A DNA stretch of 29,571 nucleotides from a virus, in the IMG/VR virus record IMGVR_UViG_3300037674_001397, positions 1 to 29,571 of that record. One strand, 5' to 3'. This document shows positions 8,972 to 16,092 of this stretch, in pieces. Every line of letters begins with the position of its first letter. Position 1 is the first letter of the stretch. The translations under genes were made by a program, and so were the position numbers. The notes beneath the pieces were generated by a model. The model was not told the origin of the DNA. It saw only the letters and a list, made by a program, of their open reading frames with translations, and made no database searches.

Positions 8972-10240
8972 ATGGTTATAGAAAACAATAAGCAATATTC
9001 TACGCTTATAGATTTGATTCGTGGTAAAGATGTAGCAATAGTTGTAATTCGAGATGACTACAGAATACATCCCAGAAAATCTAAGGCTATTGTTGCGTCG
9101 TTATGTTGTGGATCAGAAAAATACGATATAATATTTAGCCATTCAGAATCTACTTCGAATTTACATCCTGCAAACATTCAAGAATTAAACGTTGCAAAGA
9201 GATTTTGGGTTGATGATGCTAAGCAATTTTATCATTTAACCGGGTTTAAAAATATCTATGATGTTAAAATTATGAATTGGGCTAATGATAAAGAATATCC
9301 TGATTTACCGATACCGGGTGTTTTTGATTTTGTATACAATAGAGCTAAAAAGGATGGAAATAAAATAGTACCATTGATGAAGGTTTTAGAGTATTCTAGA
9401 GATCGTTTACTAAATTTGGGAAAGATGAGCGATGAACTAAGCATTACACGGTCTGCTTTAAAGTATAATAGGTCATCAATTTATTTGGCGAATATTGAAT
9501 CTGTTGGTATGAAAACAATTGATGATTATTGGTATTCAAACTATAATATGTATACTTCAACTGGAAGACCGTCAAATACTTTCGGCGGAATAAATTTTGC
9601 AGCGTTACCAAAGGAAGATGGAACAAGAAAACAAATAATTTCTAGACATGAATCCGGAATGTTAATAGAATTTGATTATGATGCATACCATTTAAGATTG
9701 TTGGGAAATGTGTTAGATTATAAATTTCAATTTGATAAGTCCTTACATCAATATTTTGCAGATGAAGTCTATCATTGTACGTATGAAGAAGCAAAAACTA
9801 AATCATTTCAAATTTTGTATGGAAATTTACCAATAGATGAAAAAAGAAATCCGTTTTTTTACGGAGTTGATAGACTTGCTCATGCTATCCAAGATGAGTT
9901 TAGTAAGTACAAATGCTTCAAATCTCATATTTATAAGAAACCGTTTGGAATGGAGAGCGTAATTGACGTCAATAAAAATAAACTGCTTAATTATTACACT
10001 CAGTCATACGAAACCGAACGAAATATGGAAGTTATTGGTAAAATCCAATACTATTTAAGGGAGAAGAAAACAAAAATGATTTTGTATACTTACGATAGTT
10101 TCCTATTTGATTTTGATATAAAAGAAGGATTAGATATTATTAAAGAGCTTAAAAAAATATCAGAAATAGATTCGTTTCCAGTTAGGGTAAAAGCTGGATC
10201 AGACTACGATTCACTGAAAGATATAACAGCGAGGTTATAA
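8972..10240 (+). CDS. Reduced family A DNA polymerase-like protein
   Basis: The C-terminal 230 residues carry a diverged but ordered set of DNA polymerase I (family A) motifs. STGRPSN with INFAALPK followed by a basic GTRKQII corresponds to the TGR..P.LQNIP region. Motif A is FDYDAYHLRLLG with the metal-binding Asp at 235. Motif B is AKTKSFQILYG with its Lys at 275. Motif C is TYDSFLFD with Asp 375. Both catalytic Asp and the motif B Lys are kept, but the motif A Glu is His, the motif B Arg is missing and motif C lacks the His and Glu of HDE. The protein has 422 residues, well short of Pol I, and I see no 3'-5' exonuclease motifs in its N-terminal 180 residues. The phage also has a full family B polymerase at 26726. 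It could be a repair or priming polymerase, or an inactive derivative. It is coupled by TAATG to the next gene. Confidence 0.65.
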   Translation: MVIENNKQYSTLIDLIRGKDVAIVVIRDDYRIHPRKSKAIVASLCCGSEKYDIIFSHSESTSNLHPANIQELNVAKRFWVDDAKQFYHLTGFKNIYDVKIMNWANDKEYPDLPIPGVFDFVYNRAKKDGNKIVPLMKVLEYSRDRLLNLGKMSDELSITRSALKYNRSSIYLANIESVGMKTIDDYWYSNYNMYTSTGRPSNTFGGINFAALPKEDGTRKQIISRHESGMLIEFDYDAYHLRLLGNVLDYKFQFDKSLHQYFADEVYHCTYEEAKTKSFQILYGNLPIDEKRNPFFYGVDRLAHAIQDEFSKYKCFKSHIYKKPFGMESVIDVNKNKLLNYYTQSYETERNMEVIGKIQYYLREKKTKMILYTYDSFLFDFDIKEGLDIIKELKKISEIDSFPVRVKAGSDYDSLKDITARL

Positions 10241-12948
10241 TGGACATAAAACAAATAATAAGTAATGCAATAGACGAAGTATCATACAAAACTTCAGACG
10301 GTATGGTTAATCTTCATGACACGTATCACATGTATATGGTTCAAGAAGAATTAAAAAAGCATATCGATCCAGATGTTGTTAATTTGATTTTAGAGAAGGA
10401 TGAAGAAAAAAAGCCAGCCAAAGAACAAGATCCAGAAAAGTATCAATCTATTGGTGGATCAGGATATGCTCTTAAAGCAAAACTTGGTAAGGATTGGAAA
10501 ATAGGAGATGATGTTCCTGCTGGAATTCAAAGGTTTACTAAAGATGATAGCGGCAAATTCGTTCCTCAGGGTGAGAAAGAAGATCCTGAAGCGGGTGCAG
10601 GTGGAGAAAAAATGGATTTTACTCCGTCCGATGAGAAGGAAGAGGAAGAAGCAGATTTACAAAATGCAGATTTCGATCCTAAAAATGCTGATATAGAAAC
10701 AAATCCAAGAACTAGAAATAGTTTAGCCGATAAACTAGATTCAGTTGTTACACAAATTCCGTTTGAAAGTGATGAAGATAAAGCTGCGTTTCAAAGGGTT
10801 ATAGATGCCATTAGAAGTGGAGAAGAACCTTCAGAAGAAGATTGGAAAATATTTAACAAGTATGCTCGTGTTAAGGAAACTAGCGGCCAGTCAACCCCAG
10901 AATTTGCGATATACATTTGCAATACTACTCCAGGTGATTTTAGACAGGGTAGAAGAATTAAGGTTGAAATGCATACTAGTAAGAATGCACATGATCTACG
11001 AAGAAAGATGGAAGCTCAAGGTGCAAAGGCTGCTTCTGCAAGTACTACTGCTGGGAAGGCTCCACCAAAATTAGCGGGAAAATTAATAACTATGACTAAG
11101 ATGGCTAAGTCTAAACACGGTGGTGGAGTAAAAGAACATAAAGTTACCCGAAAACCAAAAACTGGTGGACCAGTACAGGAAGTTAGATTTGGAAATAGAG
11201 TTTTAAAGAGAATTCCAGAACCGGATGAAGACAAGTTAATTGCTGAAGTATTGGATAGGTTTGTTGAAATAATGAAAGGACCGCCCAAACGTAGTAAAAA
11301 GGATGCGACAAGATTAGCTAAGAAAAGAATCAAGACTATCAGACGAAATAACAAAAATATAGATCAGTACGAAAATATTGATGTAGTTGAAGAAGCTAGA
11401 TTAGTTAAGTTCGACCCGGATGATCAGGATTCTAGTACTCCGGAAGGAAGAGCAAAAGTTGCTAAAGAAGGACCTAAAAATTTAGCCGCTATGATGAGAG
11501 AGGAAATGGAAAAACATGGTCCTCTTACTGAAGCTGAAGAAGCAATGTTGAAACGATTAGAGGCATTGGGTGATATAGACGATCCAGCAGAATACGAAAA
11601 AGAGGCTATGAAATTATTAGCAGATATGCAAAAAGTTGAAAGTATGAGAAAGGGTGTTCCGGATATAGCTGAAGGCGTTATTATGTGTGTTATGAATAAG
11701 AAAGGTTTAGACTGTATAGCACCAGCTGGAGAAACGTATAAGGTAGCTGATTTGATTGTGTTCCCACCAGCAGATGATCCTGAGAATCCAAATTCGGCAG
11801 AATACATAGTTTGGTTGGAAAGTACAGGTGGATTAAGTGTTAAGTGGAAAGGTGGAGCGGCTTCAGGAGCGAGAGCAAAAATTGAAGTAACGGCATTTCA
11901 ACATGAAGAGACACAAGAACGGTGCACAAAGCTTTTAGATTTACATAATAATTTTATGGGAACTGCATCGCAACCATTAACACGAAAAAGAATTGATGAT
12001 GGAAAAGCAGAATTAGACGAACAAGAAAAATGGGCTAGAGAAAATGATTTACTAAATGATGATGATTACGATGAAAACGGTGATTTATTAATTCCACCCG
12101 CTAAAACTAAAACTTGTAAACAGTGGGCAAAGGATTCAATAGCGGATTGGCAAGCTAAAGGTAAATTACCGGCTGACTGTACACCAGCATTAAAAGCAAT
12201 GCGTCCGGAGGTAGAATGTTTAACTGCAGAGAATAAGAAATTACTTGAAGATGGATTAGAACAGTATTGTAGGGGTGGAGTAATGTTATCTCACATACAC
12301 AATAGGGATTTAGATTTTCAACCATACGGTAACGCAAATGGTACTGCTGATTCGTTAGAATTATCAAATGGAATAGACTGCGTAAATCACATGCACTTTC
12401 AACCAAATCCAGGTTTTGGCTTTAAAAAGGACGACAATGGAAATCACATTGTTAGACCCAATGCAGTTTATGCTGGACATTTAGAGAAAGTTTGTGATGA
12501 AAAACCAACTGTTGAAACAAAACCATATTCAGAACAACAGGCTTTAGATGAAACAGGAGAATATTTTGAAAATGATGGAGCTTATAACGCAATGCCTGGT
12601 TTAGCAGAGGATGAGGATGATTTAGCTCAACAAATTCAAAATGCTCCTGAAGAAATTCTGTCCGATGATGATTTAAGAAACTTGATTAACAGCGATGCTG
12701 GAGATGTATTAGATGCGGATGATCCCATGGCACATGCTGAAAAGAAAGCTATAGAATATGAAAAGAGCTGGGATTATATAACAAAAAATATTAAGAGTGG
12801 GAAACCACAAGAGGCACCAATAGTTGTAAGAGATAAGACAGGTCAAATGTGGTTATTAGCAGGAAATACTAGATTAATGGCTCAGACCGGCCATGGAAAT
12901 AGAATACCAGTAAAAATAATTGATTATGATGGGGTGTTTAAAACATGA
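10240..12948 (+). CDS. Giant polyvalent-type protein with ParB-like C-terminal domain (902 aa)
   Basis: An assembly of several regions: an N-terminal 40-residue helical segment (YKTSDGMVNLHDTYHMY); an acidic low-complexity linker (about 95-165); a basic region rich in Lys/Arg around 295-380, probably nucleic-acid binding; a middle with many Cys, Asp and Glu; and a C-terminal stretch at about 865-900 with PIVVRDKTGQMWLLAGNTRL, which matches the core of the ParB/sulfiredoxin-like fold (P-I-V-V, then L-x-G-N-T-R). Large multidomain phage proteins of this kind (polyvalent proteins) are often packed into the head and injected with the DNA, or help take over the host. That role is inferred. It ends on a true TGA stop that overlaps the next start (ATGA), showing that TGA is used as a stop in this genome. 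Confidence 0.45.
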   Translation: MDIKQIISNAIDEVSYKTSDGMVNLHDTYHMYMVQEELKKHIDPDVVNLILEKDEEKKPAKEQDPEKYQSIGGSGYALKAKLGKDWKIGDDVPAGIQRFTKDDSGKFVPQGEKEDPEAGAGGEKMDFTPSDEKEEEEADLQNADFDPKNADIETNPRTRNSLADKLDSVVTQIPFESDEDKAAFQRVIDAIRSGEEPSEEDWKIFNKYARVKETSGQSTPEFAIYICNTTPGDFRQGRRIKVEMHTSKNAHDLRRKMEAQGAKAASASTTAGKAPPKLAGKLITMTKMAKSKHGGGVKEHKVTRKPKTGGPVQEVRFGNRVLKRIPEPDEDKLIAEVLDRFVEIMKGPPKRSKKDATRLAKKRIKTIRRNNKNIDQYENIDVVEEARLVKFDPDDQDSSTPEGRAKVAKEGPKNLAAMMREEMEKHGPLTEAEEAMLKRLEALGDIDDPAEYEKEAMKLLADMQKVESMRKGVPDIAEGVIMCVMNKKGLDCIAPAGETYKVADLIVFPPADDPENPNSAEYIVWLESTGGLSVKWKGGAASGARAKIEVTAFQHEETQERCTKLLDLHNNFMGTASQPLTRKRIDDGKAELDEQEKWARENDLLNDDDYDENGDLLIPPAKTKTCKQWAKDSIADWQAKGKLPADCTPALKAMRPEVECLTAENKKLLEDGLEQYCRGGVMLSHIHNRDLDFQPYGNANGTADSLELSNGIDCVNHMHFQPNPGFGFKKDDNGNHIVRPNAVYAGHLEKVCDEKPTVETKPYSEQQALDETGEYFENDGAYNAMPGLAEDEDDLAQQIQNAPEEILSDDDLRNLINSDAGDVLDADDPMAHAEKKAIEYEKSWDYITKNIKSGKPQEAPIVVRDKTGQMWLLAGNTRLMAQTGHGNRIPVKIIDYDGVFKT

Positions 12949-13352
12949 TTAAGTTAAAGGATATACTTATGTTTGAACAAAAAGTTTCAGATACGGCCGG
13001 GATTATTTTAAAGAATGATACTGCCGGAATAGTTTTATGTAAAGAAGAAGAGTGGTGGGGAATTCCTAAGGGAAGAGTGGATCCTGGGGAAACACCGCTT
13101 GAAGCTGCAGTTCGGGAAGTTTTAGAGGAGGTTTCTATTTTGTTGTCTCCTCATGGTTCGCACGTTAATGAACCAATAAAATTGAAAACAGTAGAAGAAA
13201 ATAGTAGAGGTGGAAAATTTTATATTTTTAAATGCTATGTTAAACTTCCAATGGTACTAAAGAAAAGTGCTGAACATGAAGCAGTCGGATGGTTTATGAC
13301 CCATCGAAATATGCCAGATAATATCGATCCACGAATTAAGGGGCTAATATAA
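12945..13352 (+). CDS. Nudix hydrolase
   Basis: A 135-residue Nudix fold protein that hydrolyses nucleoside diphosphates linked to another group; the substrate cannot be told from sequence. The Nudix box runs from GRVDPGETPLEAA to REVLEEVSI (G-x5-E-x7-R-E-x-x-E-E), near residues 43-66; all acidic metal ligands are present, but the usual Gly just before the final hydrophobic residue is Ser. WWGIPKG precedes the box, as is common. It overlaps the 902-residue gene by four bases and joins the next gene by TAATG. Phage Nudix enzymes clean up modified or damaged nucleotides or act on NAD-type molecules or RNA caps; none of these is favoured by the sequence. Confidence 0.85.
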   Translation: MIKLKDILMFEQKVSDTAGIILKNDTAGIVLCKEEEWWGIPKGRVDPGETPLEAAVREVLEEVSILLSPHGSHVNEPIKLKTVEENSRGGKFYIFKCYVKLPMVLKKSAEHEAVGWFMTHRNMPDNIDPRIKGLI

Positions 13353-13741
13353 TGAAAACTCAACTTCTTTGTACTTTTTGTAAGACGTATGATTTTGATG
13401 ATACAGTAGATCTTATTAAAATGGCTGCGAATGTTGTTTTTGAAAAGATTTACGTTTTTCAACATGTTGATGATCAAGAATCTTTGATTTGTACGTATAA
13501 TGTAGAAAAAACGGAAGATTTTGTTCAGAATAATAAGACTATGGCAATTCATAGAAAAAAGGAAACTAATACTTTGTATACTATCAATGCGTTAAATGAA
13601 GCAATTCGAAAGGATAACGACGGAATATTAGATAAGAAATTTTCTTTGGAGTGGAGTCAATATCAAAATAGTTTATTGCTCACTAATGATGCAGGACTTA
13701 ACGTAGTTAGAACTAAACTGTATAAAATAGTAAATGTTTAA
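13352..13741 (+). CDS. Unknown small phage protein with N-terminal CxxC
   Basis: A 129-residue protein that I cannot place in a family. A CTFC motif sits at residues 7-10 and the rest is mixed alpha/beta with many Asn and Lys. There is no signal peptide and no second Cys pair, so zinc binding by this protein alone is doubtful. Its start shares a base with the Nudix stop codon (TAATG), so the two are probably made together. Only its coding nature is well supported. Confidence 0.6.
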   Translation: MKTQLLCTFCKTYDFDDTVDLIKMAANVVFEKIYVFQHVDDQESLICTYNVEKTEDFVQNNKTMAIHRKKETNTLYTINALNEAIRKDNDGILDKKFSLEWSQYQNSLLLTNDAGLNVVRTKLYKIVNV

Positions 13742-13783
13742 ATATTTATATTAAATTGAAACTGTGTTTAAGCGAGAATTGCA

Positions 13784-14254
13784 ATGAATAAAAAACAAAT
13801 ACTTAGAAAAATAATTAGAGAAGAAATTAAGAAAGTTATTACTGAAGGAACTAGAGCACTAGTTGGTGTAGAGGCTCCTAATGGTAAAGTAACTGTTTTC
13901 TATACTCATTATGATGGTTACCCACAACATACTGGAAAAATGCTTAAGAAACATTATAGCAATTCTGGAATTGTTAAAAAACTCATGGCTCTCGGAAAAC
14001 ATGGTGTATCTTTCTTAGATAAGAGTATTAAAGGTGGTCCTGATCATAGCTTTAAAGATCCTAAAAAGGGTGAAACTATTTTCTACGGAAGAGATAGAGG
14101 CGAAAATGACAGAATGACATTCTCTTTTAGAGACAGGGAAAAAGCTGATTTTGATTGGGGTACTGAATATATGTATATTTGGAATATGAAAGAAAAGAAG
14201 TGGTACTATAAATCAGCCCATTCAAATCCACGAGATTGGACAGAGTTGAAATAA
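13784..14254 (+). CDS. Conserved-type phage protein with GYPxHxG motif
   Basis: A 156-residue soluble protein. The first 20 residues (KKQILRKIIREEIKKVI) are a basic amphipathic helix often seen at the N-terminus of small phage proteins. From residue 25 it reads ALVGVEAPNGKV, then HYDGYPQHTGKMLKKHY and KLMALGKHGVSFL; this pattern (a short strand pair, YDGYPxHxG, a helix ending in HY, then L-x-x-L-G) recurs in uncharacterised proteins of T4-like phages, and no function is known to me. The stop codon is followed at once by the TTG of the selenoprotein candidate, so the two are likely co-translated. Confidence 0.6.
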   Translation: MNKKQILRKIIREEIKKVITEGTRALVGVEAPNGKVTVFYTHYDGYPQHTGKMLKKHYSNSGIVKKLMALGKHGVSFLDKSIKGGPDHSFKDPKKGETIFYGRDRGENDRMTFSFRDREKADFDWGTEYMYIWNMKEKKWYYKSAHSNPRDWTELK

Positions 14255-14533
14255 TTGGCTTCTACAACCCAAAACATTAACGTTACACAAAACTCCATAA
14301 TAAAATTTGCAATTGAATATTGTATGCAGTGAAGTTATGAACCAAGAGCTTTCAGTTTGAGAGATGAATTAAGTACAGCATATTCAGAATCAGAAATAGA
14401 AATGATTGAAAGCAGCGGTGGAGTGTACAACGTATACGTTAACAATGATCAGATCTTCGATAAAATAGCATCAGATAGATTTCCAAATGATGGAGAGATT
14501 TTAGCATTAGTCGAACGATTTAATTTTATTTAA
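14255..14533 (+). CDS. Putative SelW/Rdx-like selenoprotein with in-frame TGA (Sec26)
   Basis: Read through the TGA at 14330-14332, this frame encodes 92 residues that match the SelW/SelT/Rdx thioredoxin-like family along their whole length: a strand FAIEYC, the redox motif C23-M-Q-U26, then SYEPRAFSLRDEL, a Gly-Gly strand SSGGVYNVYVNND and a C-terminal FPNDGEILALVERF. The TGA falls exactly where family members have the Sec or Cys of the CxxU/CxxC pair. A SECIS-like hairpin follows it. The start is inferred: TTG at 14255 directly after the previous stop, with only a weak AGAG before it and no in-frame ATG before the Cys; two other genes here seem to start with the same TTG-GCT. Family members are oxidoreductases of uncertain substrate. 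If TGA is a stop, only a 25-residue peptide is made and this is a broken gene. TGA ends two other genes here, so it is not a plain sense codon. Confidence 0.72.
14349..14363 (+). promoter_or_regulatory. Candidate bacterial SECIS hairpin
   Basis: CTTTC at 14349-14353 pairs with GAGAG at 14359-14363 (one G-U pair) around the five-base loop AGTTT. The loop starts 21 bases after the TGA, within the usual bacterial range, and has a G at its second position, as bacterial SECIS loops require. The lower stem is poorly paired, so this is a modest candidate that depends on the CxxU evidence. Confidence 0.4.
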
Positions 14534-14538
14534 AAAAG

Positions 14539-14580
14539 TTATAAAAAAATCACATTTTGAGAATTTTACAGTATATATAT
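14539..14580 (+). promoter_or_regulatory. Promoter before the structured RNA
   Basis: TTATAAAAAAAT begins at 14539, followed by TCACAT at 14550-14555, then TATATA at 14574-14579 (18-base spacer). The whole 45-base block is nearly the same as the block before the SSB gene at 15202, including TTTTGAGA at the same distance. It faces into the non-coding stretch, so it probably drives the RNA described at 14615. Confidence 0.55.
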
Positions 14581-14582
14581 TT

Positions 14583-14613
14583 TATAGAATATATATTATT
14601 CTATATGTTTTTT
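14583..14613 (+). terminator. AT-only hairpin with T-run (terminator or operator)
   Basis: A perfect 9-base inverted repeat, TATAGAATA at 14583-14591 and its complement at 14597-14605, has a five-base loop and is followed by TG and a run of T (14608-14613). As RNA this could end transcription coming from the accessory block, though an A-U stem with one G-C pair per arm is weak. It also overlaps the expected start site of the promoter just upstream, so it could be a protein-binding site instead. Confidence 0.35.
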
Positions 14614-14614
14614 G

Positions 14615-15067
14615 AAAATTTGGAAAATGAAAGTGTGTGAGTTGATCGCTTGCACATGGGATTGACAGAAAAAATCCTTTCCAGAAGAGGGGGTTATTGT
14701 TGAGTAAATTCACCCGTGGTGGGTTCCTAAAGGCCGAAGTGCTGGCTCAAATGTGAGTAATAGGAAAACGACAGTTTAGAATTGAAAGATATGTCATGAA
14801 CTATACGAAAAGAGCTACTTTTCTGCTTCATTCTGAGAGAGTGATAGAAATATCGAGATTCTCAGCCTAGTGTTACCTAAAAACCCGTGAGTGATGGGGA
14901 AGGTGTAATGACAGGAGTTGTGTCCACTCCAGCGAAGTTAACCACTTTAAGGAGTAACCGATCGTAACTGATTGGGTTGTTAGCATGAAGTCAAATAAAA
15001 TCATTCATGACCCGTGACATTTGTAAGTGTATGCAAATCTTACATCCCCAATATATTTTCCAATTTT
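14615..15067 (+). ncRNA. Putative large structured phage RNA (about 450 nt)
   Basis: No open frame of any length fits here, but the strand is full of nested, well-paired helices. The ends pair with each other: 14615-14628 with 15055-15067 (13 pairs and one bulged base). Inside are 14633-14641/14649-14657; 14724-14729/14761-14766, enclosing a CTCA/TGAG hairpin at 14746-14757; 14833-14838/14860-14865, enclosing GATA-GAAA-TATC (a GNRA tetraloop) at 14843-14854; 14914-14918/14926-14930; 14956-14963/14970-14978; 14984-14988/15005-15009; and 15022-15027/15039-15044. GC content is visibly higher than in the flanks. A promoter sits before it and a long hairpin after it. It lacks group I intron, RNase P and tmRNA landmarks. 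Size and setting resemble the large ornate phage RNAs (GOLLD, ROOL), but I cannot match it to either. Confidence 0.6.
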
Positions 15068-15071
15068 ATAG

Positions 15072-15137
15072 AGATTGCCGTACTAGCGTTTTAGTCTCCA
15101 CTATATAATGACTTAAAAACCTTTGCGGCAATCTTTT
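15072..15137 (+). terminator. Long hairpin with T-run after the structured RNA
   Basis: AGATTGCCG at 15072-15080 pairs perfectly with CGGCAATCT at 15126-15134; inside, TTTTAGTC pairs with GACTTAAAA with one bulge. The outer stem runs into TTTT. It may end the structured RNA transcript or be its last domain. The gap to the RNA's closing helix is only four bases. Confidence 0.5.
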
Positions 15138-15201
15138 ATACATGAAAAGCTATTATTTTCCATGAAAAACAGTTACAAGTCAACAACAAATATGAAAAAA
15201 A

Positions 15202-15250
15202 TTATAAAAAAATTAACTTTTGAGATTGTTCAAGAATATATATTTATGTA
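15202..15250 (+). promoter_or_regulatory. Promoter of the SSB gene
   Basis: TTATAAAAAAAT at 15202, TTAACT at 15213-15218, TTTTGAGA directly after it, and TATATA at 15237-15242 (18-base spacer). It is a close copy of the block at 14539. It leaves an untranslated leader of roughly 45 bases before the SSB start. Confidence 0.65.
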
Positions 15251-15293
15251 TTGAACATTAACTATTAACTAATAAAAAATAAGGAGAAATGTT
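15251..15293 (+). promoter_or_regulatory. Unstructured SSB leader with TTAACTA repeat and strong RBS
   Basis: The leader is almost only A and T, with ATTAACT repeated in tandem (about 15258-15271), and ends in AAGGAG at 15281-15286, seven bases before the ATG. In T4 the gp32 protein represses its own translation by binding an unstructured A/U-rich leader; this leader would suit the same control. That is an inference by analogy. Confidence 0.4.
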
Positions 15294-16070
15294 ATGGACA
15301 TTGCCGCAATCAAAGCACGATTAGGCCAACTTCAACAATCAGCAAACAAGACTTCTTCCCTTTGGAAGCCAAGTCCTGGAAAATCTCAAATTCGAATCGT
15401 TCCGAATAAAGCAAATAAGGACAATCCGTTTATTGAGTTGTACTTTCATTATGATATGGGTGATAAATTTTATCTATCACCGATTTCGTTTGGAAGACCT
15501 GATCCAATTGAAGAGTTCGCAATTAAACTTAAAACATCCGGTAACGGGGATGATTACAAATTAGGAAGAAAAATCGAAGCCAAAATGCGTACATACGCCC
15601 CAGTAGTTGTACGTGGTGAAGAGAATGAAGGTGTAAGGTTTTGGGGTTTTGGTAAAATGGTTTACCAAGAACTTTTAAGCATCATTGCTGATCCTGATTA
15701 TGGTGATATTACTGATCCCGTTAATGGTAGAGACGTTGTAGTAGAATTTAAAACCAGTGAAGAAACTGGTCGTTCTTTTCCAACGACAACAATACGTGTT
15801 AAACCGAATCAAACACCGGTTACTGATAATCCAGATGTCATGAAGACAATTAAGGATACTCAGAAGAATATCACGGAAATCTACCAGGAGATGAGTTACG
15901 ATGATCTACATAAAGTACTTTCTGAATGGTTGAATCAAGATGGAGAAGGCGAAGATGATTCAGTTAGCGCTAAAAAAGTAGCGATTCCAGCGAAGTCGAC
16001 GAATGATAAGGTTAAAGAAGCTGCTACCACCGATGTGAGCAGTGCATTTGACGAATTATTCAATAACTAG
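15294..16070 (+). CDS. Single-stranded DNA-binding protein (T4 gp32-like)
   Basis: A 258-residue protein of the gp32 type: coats single-stranded DNA at the fork and in recombination and interacts with polymerase, helicase and recombinase. Seen: a basic N-terminal segment, SLWKPSPGKSQIRIVPNKA at 22-40, PFIELYFHYDMG, then FYLSPISFG with DPIEEFA, RTYAPVVVRGEE, and VYQELLSIIADPDYGDITDP, all in the order of the gp32 core. The C-terminus is acidic and ends in SSAFDELFNN, like the tail used for partner binding. The Cys/His zinc site of T4 gp32 is not seen. It has its own promoter, strong ribosome site and terminator, so it is probably a separate, strongly expressed unit. Confidence 0.9.
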   Translation: MDIAAIKARLGQLQQSANKTSSLWKPSPGKSQIRIVPNKANKDNPFIELYFHYDMGDKFYLSPISFGRPDPIEEFAIKLKTSGNGDDYKLGRKIEAKMRTYAPVVVRGEENEGVRFWGFGKMVYQELLSIIADPDYGDITDPVNGRDVVVEFKTSEETGRSFPTTTIRVKPNQTPVTDNPDVMKTIKDTQKNITEIYQEMSYDDLHKVLSEWLNQDGEGEDDSVSAKKVAIPAKSTNDKVKEAATTDVSSAFDELFNN

Positions 16071-16092
16071 CACACGATAATACAACAATATA

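Noticed and set aside
14330-14332. TGA as a plain stop, making the gene a pseudogene or a 25-residue peptide
   Set aside because: The frame continues for 66 codons with family-like sequence, and the TGA sits exactly on the Sec/Cys position. I keep the broken-gene reading only as the alternative.
14640-15067. Group I intron, group II intron, RNase P RNA or tmRNA
   Set aside because: I find none of the conserved cores: no group I P7-type sequences, no domain V hairpin, no RNase P conserved boxes, no tmRNA tag frame or tRNA-like ends. It also lies between genes and splits none.
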